Part shown: positions 27,708-35,669 of the stretch, piece after piece
Position numbering within the stretch: position 1 is the stretch's first letter
How the letters are laid out: each line of letters opens with the position of its first letter
Assembly (NCBI RefSeq): GCF_900114925.1
Contig: NZ_FOUR01000007.1
Coordinates: 62,001 to 126,000 of the forward strand
DNA: 64,000 bases
Direction: 5' to 3'
Origin: Marinobacter pelagius
GTDB lineage: Bacteria > Pseudomonadota > Gammaproteobacteria > Pseudomonadales > Oleiphilaceae
Notes under the pieces: model-generated
Database searches by the model: none
What the model saw: the letters and a program-made list of their open reading frames with translations, nothing else
What the model was told of the DNA's origin: nothing
Translations under genes and position numbers: made by a program

Positions 27708-27775
27708 CTGTCATAGAGCGGTCATTGGACAGTCACCCCAGTGTCACAGCCGGTTCATAGCCTTGTCGGTAAATG
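27708..27775 (+). promoter_or_regulatory. Tandem PHO-box array upstream of olsBA
   Basis: Five 7-base half-sites, CTGTCAT, CGGTCAT, CAGTCAC, GTGTCAC and GGTTCAT, begin at 27708, 27719, 27730, 27741 and 27752, exactly 11 bases apart with 4-base AT/GC spacers. This is the structure of PhoB binding sites (two 7-bp repeats plus 4-bp spacer). The last copy ends 11 bases before a -10-like TAAATG (27770-27775), the usual PHO-promoter distance, and olsB starts at 27795. PhoB itself is not in the window. Confidence 0.75.
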
Positions 27776-27794
27776 GACACAAAGAGACCAAGCC

Positions 27795-28556
27795 ATGACC
27801 GCACAAACCGCGAAAGCCAGGCAAAGCTCACGACAGCTCCGTACCGACATCACCCGTGACCCGGCCACCATCGAGCAGGCCCAGCGCCTTCGCTACGAGG
27901 TTTTCTCCGCAGAATACGGCAGTGACCTCGGCGCCACCACACCCGGCATTGACGCCGACGCCTACGACACACTCTGCGATCATCTGATCGTGATCGACAG
28001 CCGGACCGGCAACCTGATTGCCACCACCCGGGTACTGCCTGAAAGCCGGATCAGGGAGGTCAGCGAGTTCTATTCGGCGGGGGAATTCGATCTCTCCGCC
28101 CTGGCCTCGCTGTCCGGAAGCGTGGCCGAACTGGGACGTACCTGCGTCCACCCCGACTACCGTAACGGTGCCACCATCAGCCTGCTCTGGGCCACCCTGG
28201 CGGAGTACCTGATCAGACACGGTATCGACTACCTGATTGGCTGCGCCAGCATCGGCATGTCCGACGGCGGCCACAAGGCCTGGCGGATTGCCAATCACCT
28301 TCAGGCCACTTACCTGGCCGACGAGTCGTTCCGGGTCACGCCGCTACGGGAATTGCCGCACCTGACGAACGCCCCGGCCACCGACCGCCCGGTCGATGTT
28401 CCGCCACTGATCCGCGCCTACATGCGACTGGGCGCGAGGGTGTGCGGTGCCCCCTGCTGGGATCCGGAATTCCGGTGTGCTGATTTGCTGGTACTGCTGG
28501 AAGTGGACAATCTGGCCGCCCGGTACAGCCGCCATTTCATGGGCCGGGCGTCGTGA
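27795..28556 (+). CDS. olsB: Ornithine N-alpha-acyltransferase OlsB
   Basis: A 253-residue GNAT-superfamily enzyme expected to transfer a 3-hydroxyacyl chain from ACP to the alpha-amino group of ornithine, giving lyso-ornithine lipid. Typical segments are RLRYEVFSAEYG near residue 35, VAELGRTCVHPDYRNG near 115, and LIGCASIGMSDGGH near 150. Start ATG 27795 is used; an upstream in-frame start would fall inside the PHO-box array. It is followed after 19 bases by olsA. Distant kinship with autoinducer synthases is known for this fold, but the OlsA partner settles the role. Confidence 0.9.
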   Translation: MTAQTAKARQSSRQLRTDITRDPATIEQAQRLRYEVFSAEYGSDLGATTPGIDADAYDTLCDHLIVIDSRTGNLIATTRVLPESRIREVSEFYSAGEFDLSALASLSGSVAELGRTCVHPDYRNGATISLLWATLAEYLIRHGIDYLIGCASIGMSDGGHKAWRIANHLQATYLADESFRVTPLRELPHLTNAPATDRPVDVPPLIRAYMRLGARVCGAPCWDPEFRCADLLVLLEVDNLAARYSRHFMGRAS

Positions 28557-28575
28557 ACCCGGCCAGGTCAATCCG

Positions 28576-29394
28576 ATGATCGGCTCACTGCGACTGGCCA
28601 TTCGCCTGGGTGCCTTTACCCTGTTTCTGGCGGCCATCACCGTCCTCGCCCTGGCTCTCAGGGTCGGAGATGTCTTGACCGGGAAAAAACTGGACCGAAC
28701 GCCCTGGGCGGGCCGCTGCTTCCGGGGTGCCTGCCGTTGCCTTGGTCTGGACATACGATGGCATGGACCGACACCACAGGCCAATTCCCTGGTGGTCAGC
28801 AACCACATCAGCTGGTGCGATATTCCCATCCTGGGCGGGCTGGCGCCGGCCCGGTTCCTGTCCAAGGCCGAGGTGGCGGAATGGCCCCTGATCGGCTGGC
28901 TGGCCAGGCAGGCCGGCACCCTGTTCATCAAGCGTGGAGGGGGGCAGGCACGACAGGTGAAATCCGCCATCCGGTCTGCCCTGGCGTCCGGGGAATCGGT
29001 GCTGATCTTCCCGGAGGGCACTACCAGTGCCGGTCTGACTGTACTTCCGTTTCACGGCCTGTTACTGAGCGCCGCCCGGGAGGCCAACGTCACAATCCAG
29101 CCGGCGACCATCTGCTATCGGCGGGAAGGTCGACCCGACCATGTGGCTCCGTTCATCGGTGACGATGCCTTCCACAGTCACCTGATCCGGTTGCTGAAAA
29201 ACCCCGCATCCCGGGTCGATGTGCTGTTCCATGAGCCAGTAGCAACGACTGGCGACCTCAAGTCATCGGAACTGGCCCGCCAGCTTCAGGAGACTGTTCT
29301 GGACGGCCTGCACCGATTGCAGGCCGGTGAAGCGGACCGGGCTGCGGCGCCGGTCAGAACAGGGGCCGTCCCTGGGCTATCTCGTCTTCGGTAG
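28576..29394 (+). CDS. olsA: Lyso-ornithine lipid O-acyltransferase OlsA
   Basis: A 272-residue PlsC-family acyltransferase with an N-terminal transmembrane helix (about residues 10-30), the catalytic HX4D motif NHISWCD near residues 75-81, and the substrate motif FPEGTTSAG near 145-153. Next to olsB it is expected to add the second, ester-linked acyl chain to make ornithine lipid. Some OlsA proteins also acylate lysophosphatidic acid. ATG 28576 is chosen as the first methionine before the hydrophobic segment. Its 3' end overlaps the convergent slyD-like gene by 41 bases. Confidence 0.88.
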   Translation: MIGSLRLAIRLGAFTLFLAAITVLALALRVGDVLTGKKLDRTPWAGRCFRGACRCLGLDIRWHGPTPQANSLVVSNHISWCDIPILGGLAPARFLSKAEVAEWPLIGWLARQAGTLFIKRGGGQARQVKSAIRSALASGESVLIFPEGTTSAGLTVLPFHGLLLSAAREANVTIQPATICYRREGRPDHVAPFIGDDAFHSHLIRLLKNPASRVDVLFHEPVATTGDLKSSELARQLQETVLDGLHRLQAGEADRAAAPVRTGAVPGLSRLR

Positions 29395-29824
29395 CCTCGC
29401 GGCGACCGACAATTTCCAGATCGAAATACAGGGTGAAGCCGGCCAGGGGATGATTGGCATCCACTTTCACCAGGTTTCCGTCGATGCCGACTACCTGCAC
29501 CACCTGGGCCTCATCCCCGGTATTGGTCTGGAACTTCATGCCCACCTGGAGGTTTTCCACGCCCTCGAACAGCGAGCGCGGCACCTTGCGCACCAGCTCT
29601 TCCCGATGCTCTCCGTAAGCCATGGACGGTGGAATGGTAACCTCCAGACAATCCCCCACATTCCGGTCCTTCACGGCTTCCTGGATGCCCTTGATGATCT
29701 CGGGGCTGCCATAGACAAAATGCAGGGGCTCGCTGCCCTCGGAGGTATCGACCAGTTCTCCGGCCTTGTTTTTCAGGACATAGTGAACGGTAAAGACATC
29801 GGGCTTGGTATCGGGTTCTTGCAT
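29354..29824 (-). CDS. FKBP-type peptidyl-prolyl isomerase, SlyD-like
   Basis: A 156-residue protein with the SlyD/FkpB arrangement: an FKBP half (VHYVLKNKAGELVDTSEG, residues about 13-30), an inserted-flap chaperone domain from about 70 to 125, and the returning strand NHPLAGFTLYFDLEIVG near 128-144. It lacks the His/Cys-rich metal-binding tail of E. coli SlyD. Such proteins assist folding through prolyl isomerisation. Its ATG overlaps the TGA of the preceding acetyl-CoA hydrolase gene by one base, so the two are coupled. Confidence 0.9.
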   Translation of the reverse strand: MQEPDTKPDVFTVHYVLKNKAGELVDTSEGSEPLHFVYGSPEIIKGIQEAVKDRNVGDCLEVTIPPSMAYGEHREELVRKVPRSLFEGVENLQVGMKFQTNTGDEAQVVQVVGIDGNLVKVDANHPLAGFTLYFDLEIVGRREATEDEIAQGRPLF

Positions 29825-32031
29825 CAGGTTTCCGAGTTTCCTGTATCCGGTGGTGTTTCAAGCTGCTGCAGGCCGTGAATGACCAGTCGCTGATCCAGCT
29901 TTTCCCGCAGGCCACGGGGATTTCGCAATCCCATTCGTTCCAGCAGGGGCTGGTAACGCCCCTCCTCATCATTGGCCCGGGCAGCCTGCCAAAGGGTCGA
30001 CAGTTTACCACGGCGGGTGGCCGTTGCGGCCTTGAGCCCTTTAAGGGCTTTCCCTAACGTCAATTCCTCATCCGTGAAATCCCGACCGAACGGGAAGGCG
30101 GCGAACCGGTCGCCATTGCCTGCGGCGGCCAACGCCGCCCGTATGGCCTGCGGCGTGTTATTACACCAGGAGGCCGGCAGGTTGAAGGACGGGTCCACCT
30201 TGCCAGCCTGCTGGGCCTGTTTGAGCAGCTCCTGCTGGAACCGTGAGTCGGCGATGCGGATCAGGCGCAGGTAAACCTCCTCGTCGGACTGGCCCCGGAG
30301 ATCGGCGATGCCGTACTCGGTCACCACGATGTCCCGCAAGTGCCGGGGGATGGTGCAATGGGCATAGTTGAAGACGATATTGGAAAAGGTCTTGCCTTTC
30401 GACGTGCGCGTTGCTCGCATGGTCAGGATGGAACGCGCGCCGGGCAGTTCATGGGCCATGGCGACAAAGTTGTACTGCCCGCCAACACCGCTGACCACAC
30501 GACCATCATCCAGGCCGTCAGACACCGCCGCACCACTGAGCGTATACATCATGGCGGAATTCACAAACCGGCCATGCCGCCGCTGAGCCGCTTTGAGCCG
30601 CTGCCTGCCGAACGGGTGATCATAGAGATGGTTGATGTAATTGACACTGGTCATGCAGATCCGGTCGCGCTGATGCCCCGGCATGTCCCGCAATGACTGA
30701 TAGAAGCTTTCCGGCCCCACATAGAAGGCGCCATGCATGCTGATGCCCCCTTTCAGGCTATCACCCAGCATCAGGGATTCGATAACCCCGCGGGTTTCAG
30801 GATTGTCCAGGTCGCCGTCCACGGATTGCCCGGAAGCCAGCAGGCGACCGCCTTTGAACTCAACCTCCGGTGCAAAAATCCCCCAGCGGACGAGCCAGTT
30901 TACATCCCTGGCTCTGAGCGGGGAGTCGATCAGCTCCGCCTCTCGCAGGCTGTCGAGCATGGCCAGGCTCGGAGTCATGTCAATGTCGCCCCGGTTGATC
31001 AGCTCCTGCAAACCGGCGTGGTCAAACACCTGGCGGGACAGGATGCCGGCTTCCATCAGGTACAGGAAGCCATCCACCATCATCTCACTGCAGCCGTAGA
31101 TGCCTTCGTCGAAGCGACCCGTGCCGCCGTACTCGTTCACCACCGGAAACTCGTCGCCGACCCTGAGATGGTCGAAGAGAGCTCTCCAGTCATCGTTATG
31201 CTTGTGGCGCAGGATGGCACTGTAGACAAACGCGGCGCCCAGTGAGCCAATACCCACCTGGAGGGTTCCACCATCCTTCAACAGGCAGCTGGCGTAGAAC
31301 CCGATCATGTGATCTTCCGGACTGATCGCCATCTGTGGCGCCGAGAACAGGGGATAGTCGGTGGAGGGCTGATCCAGGACCACGTCGAAGTTGCTTTCAT
31401 CAATGGCGGCGTGGCGTCCCATGAAGGGCAGATTGGCGTTCAGTTCGGCCACCAGCGCCACCGGCGTGCCGCCGGCTTCCATTTCCCGCATCAGGGGAAG
31501 AAGATCGAGGGTCAGATCCGGGTTGCAACTCAGGCTCACTTTGCCCGGCGCGCCGTGGCTGTCGCCCGGCGACACCAGCTGCCCCAGAACATTCACCCCC
31601 AGCGCCATCAGATCCCGGATGGCATGGGTATAATTGGTGCAGACGTAATTCCGTTGCTGGCCCTGATTATTCAGTTGGGCGCCGGCCTTGAAATAGAACT
31701 CGGAGACGGTGACATTGGCAGGCAGACGGTTGCGCGAGACATCCCGGGCAAAGGCGAGGTCCGGAATACTACCGTAAAGGCGCTCGGCGAAGGGGCCCAT
31801 GAACCGCTGCTCCAGGGAGGAGCTCCCTCTGGGCGCCAGCAGGGACAATGCCGTGAAAATGTGCAACTGGATTTCCGGGTCCTGCTTCGCCCGCTCATAC
31901 AAGGCGTTCACGAAGCGAATCGGTTTGCCCAGCCCGAGGGGCAACCCGAGGGTAATCTCCTGGCCGACCCGGCGAATCACCTCATCCACGCAGGCATTCA
32001 CGTCTTGCAGGCGTTGACTGCTTTCCGACAT
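29824..32031 (-). CDS. Long acetyl-CoA hydrolase/transferase family protein
   Basis: A 735-residue protein. The region from about 340 to 640 matches the acetyl-CoA hydrolase/transferase C-terminal domain (GGISMHGAFYVGPESFYQSL, VVTEYGIADLRGQSDEEVYLRLIRIAD), and the N-terminal half resembles the hydrolase domain. Classical enzymes are about 500 residues; this longer form is common in pseudomonads and marine relatives. Substrate is not evident; acyl-CoA hydrolysis or CoA transfer is expected. ATG 32031 follows the ribosome-binding site AAGGAG. The slyD-like gene overlaps its stop. Confidence 0.82.
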   Translation of the reverse strand: MSESSQRLQDVNACVDEVIRRVGQEITLGLPLGLGKPIRFVNALYERAKQDPEIQLHIFTALSLLAPRGSSSLEQRFMGPFAERLYGSIPDLAFARDVSRNRLPANVTVSEFYFKAGAQLNNQGQQRNYVCTNYTHAIRDLMALGVNVLGQLVSPGDSHGAPGKVSLSCNPDLTLDLLPLMREMEAGGTPVALVAELNANLPFMGRHAAIDESNFDVVLDQPSTDYPLFSAPQMAISPEDHMIGFYASCLLKDGGTLQVGIGSLGAAFVYSAILRHKHNDDWRALFDHLRVGDEFPVVNEYGGTGRFDEGIYGCSEMMVDGFLYLMEAGILSRQVFDHAGLQELINRGDIDMTPSLAMLDSLREAELIDSPLRARDVNWLVRWGIFAPEVEFKGGRLLASGQSVDGDLDNPETRGVIESLMLGDSLKGGISMHGAFYVGPESFYQSLRDMPGHQRDRICMTSVNYINHLYDHPFGRQRLKAAQRRHGRFVNSAMMYTLSGAAVSDGLDDGRVVSGVGGQYNFVAMAHELPGARSILTMRATRTSKGKTFSNIVFNYAHCTIPRHLRDIVVTEYGIADLRGQSDEEVYLRLIRIADSRFQQELLKQAQQAGKVDPSFNLPASWCNNTPQAIRAALAAAGNGDRFAAFPFGRDFTDEELTLGKALKGLKAATATRRGKLSTLWQAARANDEEGRYQPLLERMGLRNPRGLREKLDQRLVIHGLQQLETPPDTGNSET

Positions 32032-32203
32032 CACCAAGCTCCTTCTTGTTCTCCGGACCACAACAGGGTTATGGGCAGATAATCACACGGGAGGGCCGCG
32101 CAGACAATGCGCCAGATCAGTATCCAGACTGGTTGGAATTGGAAAGGTGGGGCAGACAGGGAAGGTAAAACAGGGCAAGCGGGAAGTCAGGCGTGGTTCA
32201 GAT

Positions 32204-32530
32204 TCAGAAGTTCCACTTCAGGTTGAGACAGGCGCCCTCATTGAGCAGGGCAATACCGTGGTCCGCCTGAGCCGGATCAGACGCGTATTGCTTGCCATCG
32301 GACCGGGACCGGGTAAAGGTGAGGCTGAGCAGGCGCGAGCCGATTTCGGTGAAAGCCTCGGAGCTGTCCTCCTCGAAGTTCCCCACGGTACGCTCCTGGA
32401 CCTGGTAGATCTCCTGCACGGTATTCACCGGTTCCGGTTCCTCACCAAACGGGCGCTCGGCTGCATCGGCGCGGACGACAAAAGCGACGAGATTGAGGAC
32501 AAGCAGGGCGACAAAAATACGAATAATCAT
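32204..32530 (-). CDS. Small predicted exported protein, unknown function
   Basis: A 108-residue protein with a signal peptide (IIRIFVALLVLNLVAFVVRA, cleavage probably after RADA). A short charged mature part contains an acidic EEPEPVNTVQEIYQVQERTVGNF stretch and one cysteine near the C-terminus. I do not recognise a domain. It lies on the same strand as tas upstream and the acetyl-CoA hydrolase downstream but is separated from each by more than 170 bases, so it may be transcribed alone. Confidence 0.6.
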   Translation of the reverse strand: MIIRIFVALLVLNLVAFVVRADAAERPFGEEPEPVNTVQEIYQVQERTVGNFEEDSSEAFTEIGSRLLSLTFTRSRSDGKQYASDPAQADHGIALLNEGACLNLKWNF

Positions 32531-32635
32531 GACACTGACGAAGACCTGTAAACCGGGATAGAGAATGCTCGATGACCTAGGCTAAAGTCTAATGAATGAT
32601 CCCGGAAAAGATGTGACTTTGCACACAATCACGCC

Positions 32636-32690
32636 GACTTTTTGTCAATTTTTAGCCGCTTTTTTGTCAAAAAATAATCCCCAATTTTTC
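32636..32690. other. AT-rich spacer with a repeated TTTTTGTCAA
   Basis: This part of the gap between tas and the small exported gene is far richer in A and T than its surroundings. TTTTTGTCAA occurs at about 32639 and again about 23 bases later. On the minus strand each copy contains TTGACA, a perfect -35 hexamer, but I see no matching -10 at 16-18 bases for either. It could hold a regulated promoter for the 108-residue gene or binding sites for a nucleoid protein. Confidence 0.35.
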
Positions 32691-32758
32691 AGAACGTAAC
32701 AGCAGCTTCGGGCCCGGCCTCAGCCAGGCCCAAAACTGACATTTGCTGACCCGGAGAA

Positions 32759-33796
32759 TCAGGGACAGGGATAGGTAAACTCCCGGTGGATCTCCTCGAT
32801 TGCCTCCAGCACCGGCTCACCCAGCGTGATATTGGCGGACCCGATGTTCTCCCGGAGCTGATCCATTGTGGTCGCGCCGATGATATTGCTGGTGACAAAG
32901 CTCCGGCTGTTCACGTAGGCGAGGGCCAGCTGGGTCGGCGTCAGGCCGTGCTGCCCGGCCAGTTCGACATAAGCGCGGGTTGCATCCATGCCACGGTCCG
33001 AGGTGTACCGGCTGAAGCGTTCATAGAGGGTAAGTCTTCCCTTCTCCGGCCACTTGCCGCCGAGATACTTGCCCGACAGCATGCCAAAGGCCAGGGGCGA
33101 ATAGGCCAGCAGGCCGGTCTGCTCACGATGGGCAAACTCCGCCAGCCCCAGTTCGAATGAGCGGTTCAGCAGGTTATAGGGATTCTGGATACTGACCACC
33201 CGGGGCCAGCCTTTTTCCCGGGACAGACGAAGGTACTCGGAGGTCCCCCAGGGTGTCTCATTGGACAGACCGATGTGACGCACCTTTCCTTCCCGGACCA
33301 GTTCGTCCAGCGCCGACAGGGTTTCCTCGATCGGCGTGGCATCCTCATCCGGCTTGTGCACATAGCCAAGTTTGCCGAAGAAGTTGGCGTTCCGGTCCGG
33401 CCAGTGGACCTGGTACAGGTCGATGTAATCCGTCTGCAAACGCTTGAGGCTGTCCTCGCAGGCCTGACGGATATGGTCCCGGGTCAGCCGCGGGCCGTTG
33501 CGCAGATAGCTCAGGCCATTGCCCGGCCCTGCCACCTTGGAGGCAATCACCAGATCGTCCCGGCGACCGCGCCGGGCCAGCCAGTTACCCAGGTAGGTTT
33601 CTGTCCGCCCCTGGGTGTCCGGTTTCGGCGGCACCGGGTACATTTCCGCGGCGTCGATGAAGTTGATGCCCTCCCCCGTCGCATAGTCCAGCTGTTCGAA
33701 GGCTTCCTGCTCGGTGTTCTGCTCGCCCCAGGTCATGGTGCCCAGGCAGATCAGGCTCACATCAATGTCGGTATTACCTAACTTTCGCGTCTGCAT
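32759..33796 (-). CDS. tas: Tas-like NADP-dependent aldo-keto reductase
   Basis: A 345-residue reductase of the family of E. coli Tas. The family start QTRKLGNTDIDVSLICLGTM is present, with the catalytic Asp-Tyr context NFIDAAEMYPVPP near residues 45-57, the catalytic lysine in VIASKVAGPG near 85, and the NADP-binding NIIGATTMDQLREN near 310. The natural substrate is unknown. It is divergent from the glycosyltransferase operon, and the PHO-box-like sites in the short gap between them lie close to its start. Confidence 0.9.
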   Translation of the reverse strand: MQTRKLGNTDIDVSLICLGTMTWGEQNTEQEAFEQLDYATGEGINFIDAAEMYPVPPKPDTQGRTETYLGNWLARRGRRDDLVIASKVAGPGNGLSYLRNGPRLTRDHIRQACEDSLKRLQTDYIDLYQVHWPDRNANFFGKLGYVHKPDEDATPIEETLSALDELVREGKVRHIGLSNETPWGTSEYLRLSREKGWPRVVSIQNPYNLLNRSFELGLAEFAHREQTGLLAYSPLAFGMLSGKYLGGKWPEKGRLTLYERFSRYTSDRGMDATRAYVELAGQHGLTPTQLALAYVNSRSFVTSNIIGATTMDQLRENIGSANITLGEPVLEAIEEIHREFTYPCP

Positions 33797-33833
33797 ATCG
33801 TCTCCGCTTCAGTTCATTGCACGGGTAAAAGGA

Positions 33834-33878
33834 ATGTCACGGGAGTGTCGCATAACTGTCATGTGCGCTTCCCATAGT
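33834..33878 (+). promoter_or_regulatory. PHO-box-like array upstream of the glycosyltransferase-PAP2 operon
   Basis: ATGTCAC (33834), GTGTCGC (33845) and CTGTCAT (33856) are 7-base half-sites at exact 11-base steps with 4-base spacers, the last being a perfect PHO half-site. A -10-like CATAGT (33873-33878) begins 10 bases after the third copy, and the glycosyltransferase GTG is at 33911. The arrangement copies that at 27708-27775 upstream of olsBA. Confidence 0.7.
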
Positions 33879-33910
33879 GAAGGCATGTAAGAGGAACCAC
33901 AGGAAACACC

Positions 33911-35131
33911 GTGACCCAGACCACCCAGCCCAACCGGCGCCAGCAACACATTACCATTGTTTCCGAGACTTTTCCGCCGGAAATCAATGGCGTGGCCAAT
34001 ACGCTGAGGCACCTGTGCCAGGGGCTGATGCAGCGGGGCCACCGGGTGAGCGTGGTCAGGCCCCGGCAGCGTCATGAGCTGGCCGGCGCCGTGGCCAGTG
34101 CCGGTGACGCCCTGTTCAATGAGGAGCTCGTGGTTCCGGGTCTGCCACTGCCCGGCTATGCCGATCTCCGTTTCGGCATCAGCAGCGTCCGTCGCCTGGC
34201 GACGCTGTGGAAAGAAGAACGCCCGGATGCAGTCTACGTTGCTACCCAGGGGCCGCTGGGCGTGGCGGCGGTCAGCGCTGCGAGAAGGATCGGCATCCCG
34301 GTAAGTTCCGGTTTTCACACCAACTTCCACCAGTACAGCCGCTACTACGGCATCGGAGCCCTGGAACGGGTGCTTTGCGCCTATGGCCGCTGGTTCCATA
34401 ACCGCACGGATGTCACCCTCGTGCCCACCCGCAAGATGCAGCAGGTGACCCGTGCCATGGGGATTCCGGCCACCGGCCTGTGGAGCCGGGGCATAGACTG
34501 CAACCGGTTCTCCCCCCACAAGCGGGATAACGAACTTCGCAGGCAATGGGGGCTCGCGCCCAACGACCGGGCTGTAATCTATGTCGGTCGTCTGGCCCCG
34601 GAGAAAAACCTCCGTCTGGCGGTGGCCTGCTATGAGCGGATCCGGGGGCTGCATCCCAACTCGCGGTTCATCCTCGTTGGCGACGGCCCCCTGCGCCGGG
34701 AACTGAGCGAGCGCCATCCCGAATACCTGTTCTGCGGCATCCGGAGGGGAGAGGAGCTGGCGAAATTCTACGCATCCGGGGATCTGTTCCTGTTCCCGAG
34801 CAAAACCGACACTTTCGGCAACGTGGTACTGGAAGCCATGGCCAGCGGCCTGGCGGTGGTGGCGTTTGACGATGGAGCGGCCAGCGAACACATCCGAAAT
34901 GAGGAGAACGGACTGAAAGTCGCCCTCGAGGATGACGAGGGCTTTGTCGACTGTGCCCTGAGACTGGCCGACCAGCCGACGCTGCTTGGCCGCCTGCGTA
35001 ACCAGGCCCGACTCGATGCACTGGAACTCAACTGGTCAGCCCAGATCGAACAGTTCGAACAGCTGGTCCTGAACCCGGATAACAAGGCGGGGTACCATGC
35101 CCTCAACAAGCAAAGCATCTCGATTCTTTGA
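33911..35131 (+). CDS. GT4-family glycosyltransferase, probably lipid glycosylation
   Basis: A 406-residue GT-B glycosyltransferase. The N-terminal acceptor domain begins ITIVSETFPPEINGVANTL (residues about 14-32), and HTNFHQYSRYYG is near residue 138. The nucleotide-sugar half has VIYVGRLAPEKNLRLAV near 222 and the GT4 active-site stretch SKTDTFGNVVLEAMASGLAV near 298-317. The sequence type resembles mannosyl/glucosyl transferases acting on diacylglycerol or phosphoinositides. The start is GTG with AGGAAAC upstream. It overlaps a PAP2 phosphatase gene by 35 bases and follows PHO-box-like sites, suggesting glycolipid synthesis under phosphate shortage; this is inference. Confidence 0.8.
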   Translation: MTQTTQPNRRQQHITIVSETFPPEINGVANTLRHLCQGLMQRGHRVSVVRPRQRHELAGAVASAGDALFNEELVVPGLPLPGYADLRFGISSVRRLATLWKEERPDAVYVATQGPLGVAAVSAARRIGIPVSSGFHTNFHQYSRYYGIGALERVLCAYGRWFHNRTDVTLVPTRKMQQVTRAMGIPATGLWSRGIDCNRFSPHKRDNELRRQWGLAPNDRAVIYVGRLAPEKNLRLAVACYERIRGLHPNSRFILVGDGPLRRELSERHPEYLFCGIRRGEELAKFYASGDLFLFPSKTDTFGNVVLEAMASGLAVVAFDDGAASEHIRNEENGLKVALEDDEGFVDCALRLADQPTLLGRLRNQARLDALELNWSAQIEQFEQLVLNPDNKAGYHALNKQSISIL

Positions 35132-35669
35132 GCGGGCCGACCAGCGGGAGTACCTGCTGTGCCAGGTCATCAACCGCTCGGTCCGGTTCCGGCCGGTGCT
35201 GGGCTACTTCCGCACGGTCAGCCGGCTGGGCGATGGCTGGTTCTGGTACGCACTGATCCTGTCACTGCCACTGATCGAACCGGCTGCCGGACCCGGCCTG
35301 GCCCTGCTGATGGCCATAACGGGCCTGACCTGCACGGTCACCTACAAGCTGCTGAAACGGTGGTTGATCCGGGAACGGCCGTTCATATCCTTCCCGTCCA
35401 TCAACTGTGGTACACCGCCCCTGGATCGCTACAGTTTTCCTTCCGGCCATACTCTCCATGCCGCCTGCTTCCAGGTCATGCTGATGGCCGCCCTGCCCGG
35501 GCTGGCGCTTTACATCCTGCCCTTCACCCTGAGTGTTGCCGCCTCGCGGGTGGTTCTTGGCCTGCACTATCCCACCGACGTGGTTGCCGGGGCGCTGGTC
35601 GGGGGCACTATCGGTTACCTGTCAGTCCACCAGCTATTGGGGGCGGCCATGGCGATAATCACCGGCTGA
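35097..35669 (+). CDS. PAP2-family membrane phosphatase
   Basis: A 190-residue integral-membrane phosphatase with all three PAP2 motifs: KRWLIRERP (KX6RP) near residues 90-98, PSGHT near 117-121, and SRVVLGLHYPTD (SRX5HX3D) near 150-161. Hydrophobic segments surround these. Such enzymes remove phosphate from phosphatidic acid, diacylglycerol pyrophosphate or undecaprenyl pyrophosphate. Its overlap with the glycosyltransferase gene suggests it could supply diacylglycerol acceptor, but this is not proven. Its stop abuts the convergent dinB stop. Confidence 0.88.
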   Translation: MPSTSKASRFFERADQREYLLCQVINRSVRFRPVLGYFRTVSRLGDGWFWYALILSLPLIEPAAGPGLALLMAITGLTCTVTYKLLKRWLIRERPFISFPSINCGTPPLDRYSFPSGHTLHAACFQVMLMAALPGLALYILPFTLSVAASRVVLGLHYPTDVVAGALVGGTIGYLSVHQLLGAAMAIITG

